The translations under genes and the position numbers were made by a program. Shown here in pieces: positions 59,331-64,000 of a DNA stretch of 64,000 nt. The stretch lies in assembly GCF_041296385.1 (NCBI RefSeq), contig NW_027183603.1, positions 1-64,000 of the forward strand, read 5' to 3'. The notes under the pieces are model-generated. The model did not search any database and had not been told where the DNA came from. It saw only the letters and a list, made by a program, of their open reading frames with translations. Position 1 is the first letter of the stretch, and each line of letters opens with the position of its first letter. The DNA is from Aphelocoma coerulescens. Lineage: Eukaryota; Chordata; Aves; Passeriformes; Corvidae.

Positions 59331-60880
59331 AGGGGAAATGGGCGGGGCTAAGGGGTGGCTTTGCAGGGGTCCTGAGGAGATTTAGGGGGTTTGGGGCTTT
59401 TATTTGGGAATTTTGGGCCATTAAGGGGATTTTTGGGGGTCTCTGGGGGGGTTTTTTTTGGAATTTTGGGGGTTTTGGGGGGTTTTTGGGGGGGAATTTG
59501 GGTCGGCAGGGCCGGGAGGGGGCGGGGCTAAAGGGGAAATGGGCGGGGCTAGAGGGGGAGTGGGCGGGGCTAAGGGGTGGCTTTTCAGGGGTCCTGAGGA
59601 GATTTAGGGGGTTTGGGGCTTTTATTTGGGAATGTTGGGTCTTTAAGGGGATTTTTGGGGGTCTCTGGGGGGGTTTTTTTTGGAATTTTGGGGGTTTTGG
59701 GGGGTTTTTGGGGGGGAATTTGGGTCGGCAGGGCCGGGAGGGGGCGGGGCTAAAGGGGAAATGGGCGGGGCTAAGGGGTGGCTTTGCAGGGGTCCTGAGG
59801 AGATTTAGGGGGTTTGGGGCTTTTATTTGGGAATTTTGGGTCTTTAAGGGGATTTTTGGGGGTCTCTGGGGGGGTTTTTTTTGGAATTTTGGGGGTTTTG
59901 GGGGGTTTTTGGGGGGGAATTTGGGTCGGCAGGGCCGGGAGGGGGCGGGGCTAAAGGGGAAATGGGCGGGGCTAAGGGGTGGCTTTGCAGGGGTCCTGAG
60001 GAGATTTAGGGGGTTTGGGGCTTTTATTTGGGAATTTTGGGTCTTTAAGGGGATTTTTGGGGGTCTCTGGGGGGTTTTTTTTGGAATTTTGGGGGTTTTG
60101 GGGGGTTTTTGGGGGGGAATTTGGGTCGGCAGGGCCGGGAGGGGGCGGGGCTAAAGGGGAAATGGGCGGGGCTAAGGGGTGGCTTTGCAGGGGTCCTGAG
60201 GAGATTTAGGGGGTTTGGGGCTTTTATTTGGGAATTTTGGGCCATTAAGGGGATTTTTGGGGGTCTCTGGGGGGGTTTTTTTTGGAATTTTGGGGGTTTT
60301 GGGGGGTTTTTGGGGGGGAATTTGGGTCGGCAGGGCCGGGAGGGGGCGGGGCTAAAGGGGAAATGGGCGGGGCTGGAGGGGGAGTGGGCGGGGCTAAGGG
60401 GTGGCTTTTCAGGGGTCCTGAGGAGATTTAGGGGGTTTGGGGCTTTTATTTGGGAATGTTGGGTCTTTAAGGGGATTTTTGGGGGTCTCTGGGGGGGTTT
60501 TTTTTGGAATTTTGGGGGTTTTGGGGGGTTTTTGGGGGGGAATTTGGGTCGGCAGGGCCGGGAGGGGGCGGGGCTAAAGGGGAAATGGGCGGGGCTAAGG
60601 GGTGGCTTTGCAGGGGTCCTGAGGAGATTTAGGGGGTTTGGGGCTTTTATTTGGGAATTTTGGGTCTTTAAGGGGATTTTTGGGGGTCTCTGGGGGGGTT
60701 TTTTTTGGAATTTTGGGGGTTTTGGGGGGTTTTTGGGGGGGAATTTGGGTCGGCAGGGCCGGGAGGGGGCGGGGCTAAAGGGGAAATGGGCGGGGCTAAG
60801 GGGGGGCTTTGCAGGGGTCCTGAGGAGATTTAGGGGGTTTGGGGCTTTTATTTGGGAATTTTGGGTCTTTAAGGGGATTT
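59330..60880 (+). repeat. 824-bp higher-order unit, two tandem copies
   Basis: CCATT at 59418 recurs at 60242 (+824). Both are followed by a long monomer ending GGCTTTTCAGG, an AATGTTGGG monomer with G7/T8, and a G7/T8 monomer. Four monomers, one long, minus one base give 824. The missing base is the G6/T8 junction near 60,07x. The second copy has a private GGGGCTGGAGGG near 60,373 and GGCTAAGGGGGGGC near 60,80x. Confidence 0.85.
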
Positions 60881-63800
60881 TTGGGGGTCTCTGGGGGGTT
60901 TTTTTTTGGAATTTTGGGGGTTTTGGGGGGTTTTTGGGGGGGAATTTGGGTCGGCAGGGCCGGGAGGGGGCGGGGCTAAAGGGGAAATGGGCGGGGCTAG
61001 AGGGGGAGTGGGCGGGGCTAAGGGGTGGCTTTGCAGGGGTCCTGAGGAGATTTAGGGGGTTTGGGGCTTTTATTTGGGAATTTTGGGTCTTTAAGGGGAT
61101 TTTTGGGGGTCTCTGGGGGGGTTTTTTTTGGAATTTTGGGGGTTTTGGGGGGTTTTTGGGGGGGAATTTGGGTCGGCAGGGCCGGGAGGGGGCGGGGCTA
61201 AAGGGGAAATGGGCGGGGCTAAGGGGTGGCTTTGCAGGGGTCCTGAGGAGATTTAGGGGGTTTGGGGCTTTTATTTGGGAATTTTGGGTCTTTAAGGGGA
61301 TTTTTGGGGGTCTCTGGGGGGGTTTTTTTTGGAATTTTGGGGGTTTTGGGGGGTTTTTGGGGGGGAATTTGGGTCGGCAGGGCCGGGAGGGGGCGGGGCT
61401 AAAGGGGAAATGGGCGGGGCTAAGGGGTGGCTTTGCAGGGGTCCTGAGGAGATTTAGGGGGTTTGGGGCTTTTATTTGGGAATGTTGGGTCTTTAAGGGG
61501 ATTTTTGGGGCTCTCTGGGGGGTTTTTTTCTGGAATTTTGGGGGTTTTGGGGGGTTTTTGGGGGGGAATTTGGGTCGGCAGGGCCGGGAGGGGGCGGGGC
61601 TAAAGGGGAAATGGGCGGGGCTAAGGGGTGGCTTTGCAGGGGTCCTGAGGAGATTTAGGGGGTTTGGGGCTTTTATTTGGGAATTTTGGGTCTTTAAGGG
61701 GATTTTTGGGGGTCTCTGGGGGGTTTTTTTTTGGAATTTTGGGGGTTTTGGGGGGTTTTTGGGGGGGAATTTGGGTCGGCAGGGCCGGGAGGGGGCGGGG
61801 CTAAAGGGGAAATGGGCGGGGCTAGAGGGGGAGTGGGCGGGGCTAAGGGGTGGCTTTGCAGGGGTCCTGAGGAGATTTAGGGGGTTTGGGGCTTTTATTT
61901 GGGAATTTTGGGTCTTTAAGGGGATTTTTGGGGGTCTCTGGGGGGGTTTTTTTTGGAATTTTGGGGGTTTTGGGGGGTTTTTGGGGGGGAATTTGGGTCG
62001 GCAGGGCCGGGAGGGGGCGGGGCTAAAGGGGAAATGGGCGGGGCTAAGGGGTGGCTTTGCAGGGGTCCTGAGGAGATTTAGGGGGTTTGGGGCTTTTATT
62101 TGGGAATGTTGGGTCTTTAAGGGGATTTTTGGGGGTCTCTGGGGGGTTTTTTTCTGGAATTTTGGGGGTTTTGGGGGGTTTTTGGGGGGGAATTTGGGTC
62201 GGCAGGGCCGGGAGGGGGCGGGGCTAAAGGGGAAATGGGCGGGGCTAAGGGGTGGCTTTGCAGGGGTCCTGAGGAGATTTAGGGGGTTTGGGGCTTTTAT
62301 TTGGGAATGTTGGGTCTTTAAGGGGATTTTTGGGGGTCTCTGGGGGGTTTTTTTTTGGAATTTTGGGGGTTTTGGGGGGTTTTTGGGGGGGAATTTGGGT
62401 CGGCAGGGCCGGGAGGGGGCGGGGCTAAAGGGGAAATGGGCGGGGCTAGAGGGGGAGTGGGCGGGGCTAAGGGGTGGCTTTGCAGGGGTCCTGAGGAGAT
62501 TTAGGGGGTTTGGGGCTTTTATTTGGGAATTTTGGGTCTTTAAGGGGATTTTTGGGGGTCTCTGGGGGGGTTTTTTTTGGAATTTTGGGGGTTTTGGGGG
62601 GTTTTTGGGGGGGAATTTGGGTCGGCAGGGCCGGGAGGGGGCGGGGCTAAAGGGGAAATGGGCGGGGCTAAGGGGTGGCTTTGCAGGGGTCCTGAGGAGA
62701 TTTAGGGGGTTTGGGGCTTTTATTTGGGAATTTTGGGTCTTTAAGGGGATTTTTGGGGGTCTCTGGGGGGTTTTTTCTGGAATTTTGGGGGTTTTGGGGG
62801 GTTTTTGGGGGGGAATTTGGGTCGGCAGGGCCGGGAGGGGGCGGGGCTAAAGGGGAAATGGGCGGGGCTAAGGGGTGGCTTTGCAGGGGTCCTGAGGAGA
62901 TTTAGGGGGTTTGGGGCTTTTATTTGGGAATGTTGGGTCTTTAAGGGGATTTTTGGGGGTCTCTGGGGGGTTTTTTTTTGGAATTTTGGGGGTTTTGGGG
63001 GGTTTTTGGGGGGGAATTTGGGTCGGCAGGGCCGGGAGGGGGCGGGGCTAAAGAGGAAATGGGCGGGGCTAAGGGGTGGCTTTGCAGGGGTCCTGAGGAG
63101 ATTTAGGGGGTTTGGGGCTTTTATTTGGGAATGTTGGGTCTTTAAGGGGATTTTTGGGGGTCTCTGGGGGGGTTTTTTTCTGGAATTTTGGGGGTTTTGG
63201 GGGGTTTTTGGGGGGGAATTTGGGTCGGCAGGGCCGGGAGGGGGCGGGGCTAAAGGGGAAATGGGCGGGGCTAAGGGGTGGCTTTGCAGGGGTCCTGAGG
63301 AGATTTAGGGGGTTTGGGGCTTTTATTTGGGAATGTTGGGTCTTTAAGGGGATTTTTGGGGGTCTCTGGGGGGTTTTTTTCTGGAATTTTGGGGGTTTTG
63401 GGGGGTTTTTGGGGGGGAATTTGGGTCGGCAGGGCCGGGAGGGGGCGGGGCTAAAGGGGAAATGGGCGGGGCTAGAGGGGGAGTGGGCGGGGCTAAGGGG
63501 TGGCTTTGCAGGGGTCCTGAGGAGATTTAGGGGGTTTGGGGCTTTTATTTGGGAATTTTGGGTCTTTAAGGGGATTTTTGGGGGTCTCTGGGGGGGTTTT
63601 TTTTGGAATTTTGGGGGTTTTGGGGGGTTTTTGGGGGGGAATTTGGGTCGGCAGGGCCGGGAGGGGGCAGGGCTAAAGGGGAAATGGGCGGGGCTAAGGG
63701 GTGGCTTTGCAGGGGTCCTGAGGAGATTTAGGGGGTTTGGGGCTTTTATTTGGGAATTTTGGGCCATTAAGGGGATTTTTGGGGGTCTCTGGGGGGGTTT

Positions 63801-64000
63801 TTTTTGGAATTTTGGGGGTTTTGGGGGGTTTTTGGGGGGGAATTTGGGTCGGCAGGGCCGGGAGGGGGCGGGGCTAAAGGGGAAATGGGCGGGGCTAAGG
63901 GGTGGCTTTGCAGGGGTCCTGAGGAGATTTAGGGGGTTTGGGGCTTTTATTTGGGAATTTTGGGTCTTTAAGTGGATTTTTGGGGGTCTCTGGGGGGTTT
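60881..64000 (+). repeat. Right sector of the array, mixed monomers, no clear higher-order unit
   Basis: Long monomers lie near 60,99x, 61,82x, 62,45x and 63,47x. Point variants seen once are GGGGCTCTCTGGG near 61,511, GGCTAAAGAGGAAAT near 63,053, GGGGGCAGGGCTAA near 63,669 and TTTAAGTGGATTTT near 63,973. A 1-base-short TTTCTGG junction lies near 62,77x and a CCATT monomer at 63764. The sequence stops within a monomer, so the array continues beyond 64,000. Confidence 0.85.

Larger units (their letters stand above)
1..64000 (+). repeat. Satellite array of 201/222-bp G-rich monomers filling the window
   Basis: Landmarks such as GGGTCCTGAGGAGATTTAGG and GGGTCGGCAGGGCC recur every 201-203 or about 222 bases from first to last base, always in the same orientation. 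For example, the first C of TCCTGAGG falls at 8310, 8532, 8734, 8935 and 9136. Monomer number is about 310, estimated as 64,000 divided by a mean of about 206. No unique sequence, inverted monomer or inserted mobile element was seen, and the array runs off both ends. The + strand is strongly G/T rich. Long GC-rich satellites with higher-order units occur in vertebrate heterochromatin; I do not recognise this family by name. Bird origin is a guess from composition. Confidence 0.98.

Noticed and set aside
1..64000. Telomeric or subtelomeric hexamer array
   Set aside because: GATTTAGGGGG contains a single TTAGGG per monomer, never in tandem, and not in a TTAGGGTTA context. The rest of the monomer is unrelated.
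1..64000. CRISPR array or other short-repeat/spacer system
   Set aside because: There are no variable spacers. The full 201-222 bases repeat with only point and small length changes.
1..64000. CpG-island promoter array driven by GC boxes
   Set aside because: GC boxes and some CpG are present, but CpG is only about half the expected number by my monomer count and no transcription unit lies in the window. I keep the motifs as sites only.
1..64000. Exon-like segments bounded by TTTGCAGG acceptor-like sequences
   Set aside because: TTTGCAG resembles a 3' splice site, but there is no long pyrimidine tract before it and no paired donor with unique exon sequence. It repeats in every monomer.
1..64000. 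tRNA, rRNA or other structured RNA genes
   Set aside because: No cloverleaf, ribosomal or known small-RNA motif was recognisable in the monomer on either strand.
1..64000. Transposable element or inserted provirus
   Set aside because: No target-site duplication, terminal repeat, poly(A) tail or coding domain interrupts the monomer register anywhere.

Overview
The whole window is one uninterrupted satellite array. I find no protein-coding gene, RNA gene, transposon, CRISPR array or unique sequence, and neither end of the array lies inside the window. The basic monomer is 201 bp. A longer form of 222 bp differs by one extra copy of an internal 21-bp subrepeat. At a mean spacing of about 206 bp the window holds roughly 310 monomers, all head to tail. 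My hand count of the monomer at 20318-20518 gives about G 97, T 63, A 25, C 16. That is about 56% GC with an extreme strand bias: nearly all G runs lie on the + strand.

The organism cannot be read from genes. Long GC-rich, G/T-skewed arrays with surviving CpG and GC-box-like elements suggest a vertebrate chromosome, most plausibly a GC-rich bird microchromosome or sex chromosome. This is an inference of low to moderate confidence. A bacterial, viral or organellar source is very unlikely.

The layout is a mosaic of multi-monomer (higher-order) duplications, tracked by shared private variants. From left to right: an irregular sector rich in indels (1 to about 9.26 kb); a six-monomer cassette (10.4-11.6 kb); a 2,273-bp unit twice (11.27-15.98 kb); a 2,696-bp unit twice (about 15.85-21.5 kb); a 6,599-bp unit twice (20.07-33.39 kb), almost identical; a unit of about 4.3 kb twice (30.74-39.3 kb); a second copy of the six-monomer cassette (40.1-41.3 kb); a five-monomer unit of about 1,026 bp in about six steps (41.06-47.2 kb); a 3,701-bp unit (47.66-53.56 kb); a 3,500-bp partial duplication (53.8-58.55 kb) that holds a third cassette copy; an 824-bp unit twice (59.33-60.88 kb); and mixed monomers to the end. 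Adjacent blocks overlap and nest, as expected from repeated unequal exchange.

Each monomer carries a strong G-quadruplex tract, GC boxes, a CTCF-core-like 14-mer and a minus-strand AATAAA. Very long open frames exist on both strands, but they are best explained by composition and by a repeat length divisible by three. The plus frame lacks an ATG in the standard monomer. The most unusual pattern is a G-run/T-run junction whose boundary slides widely between monomers while its total length stays at 17 bases.
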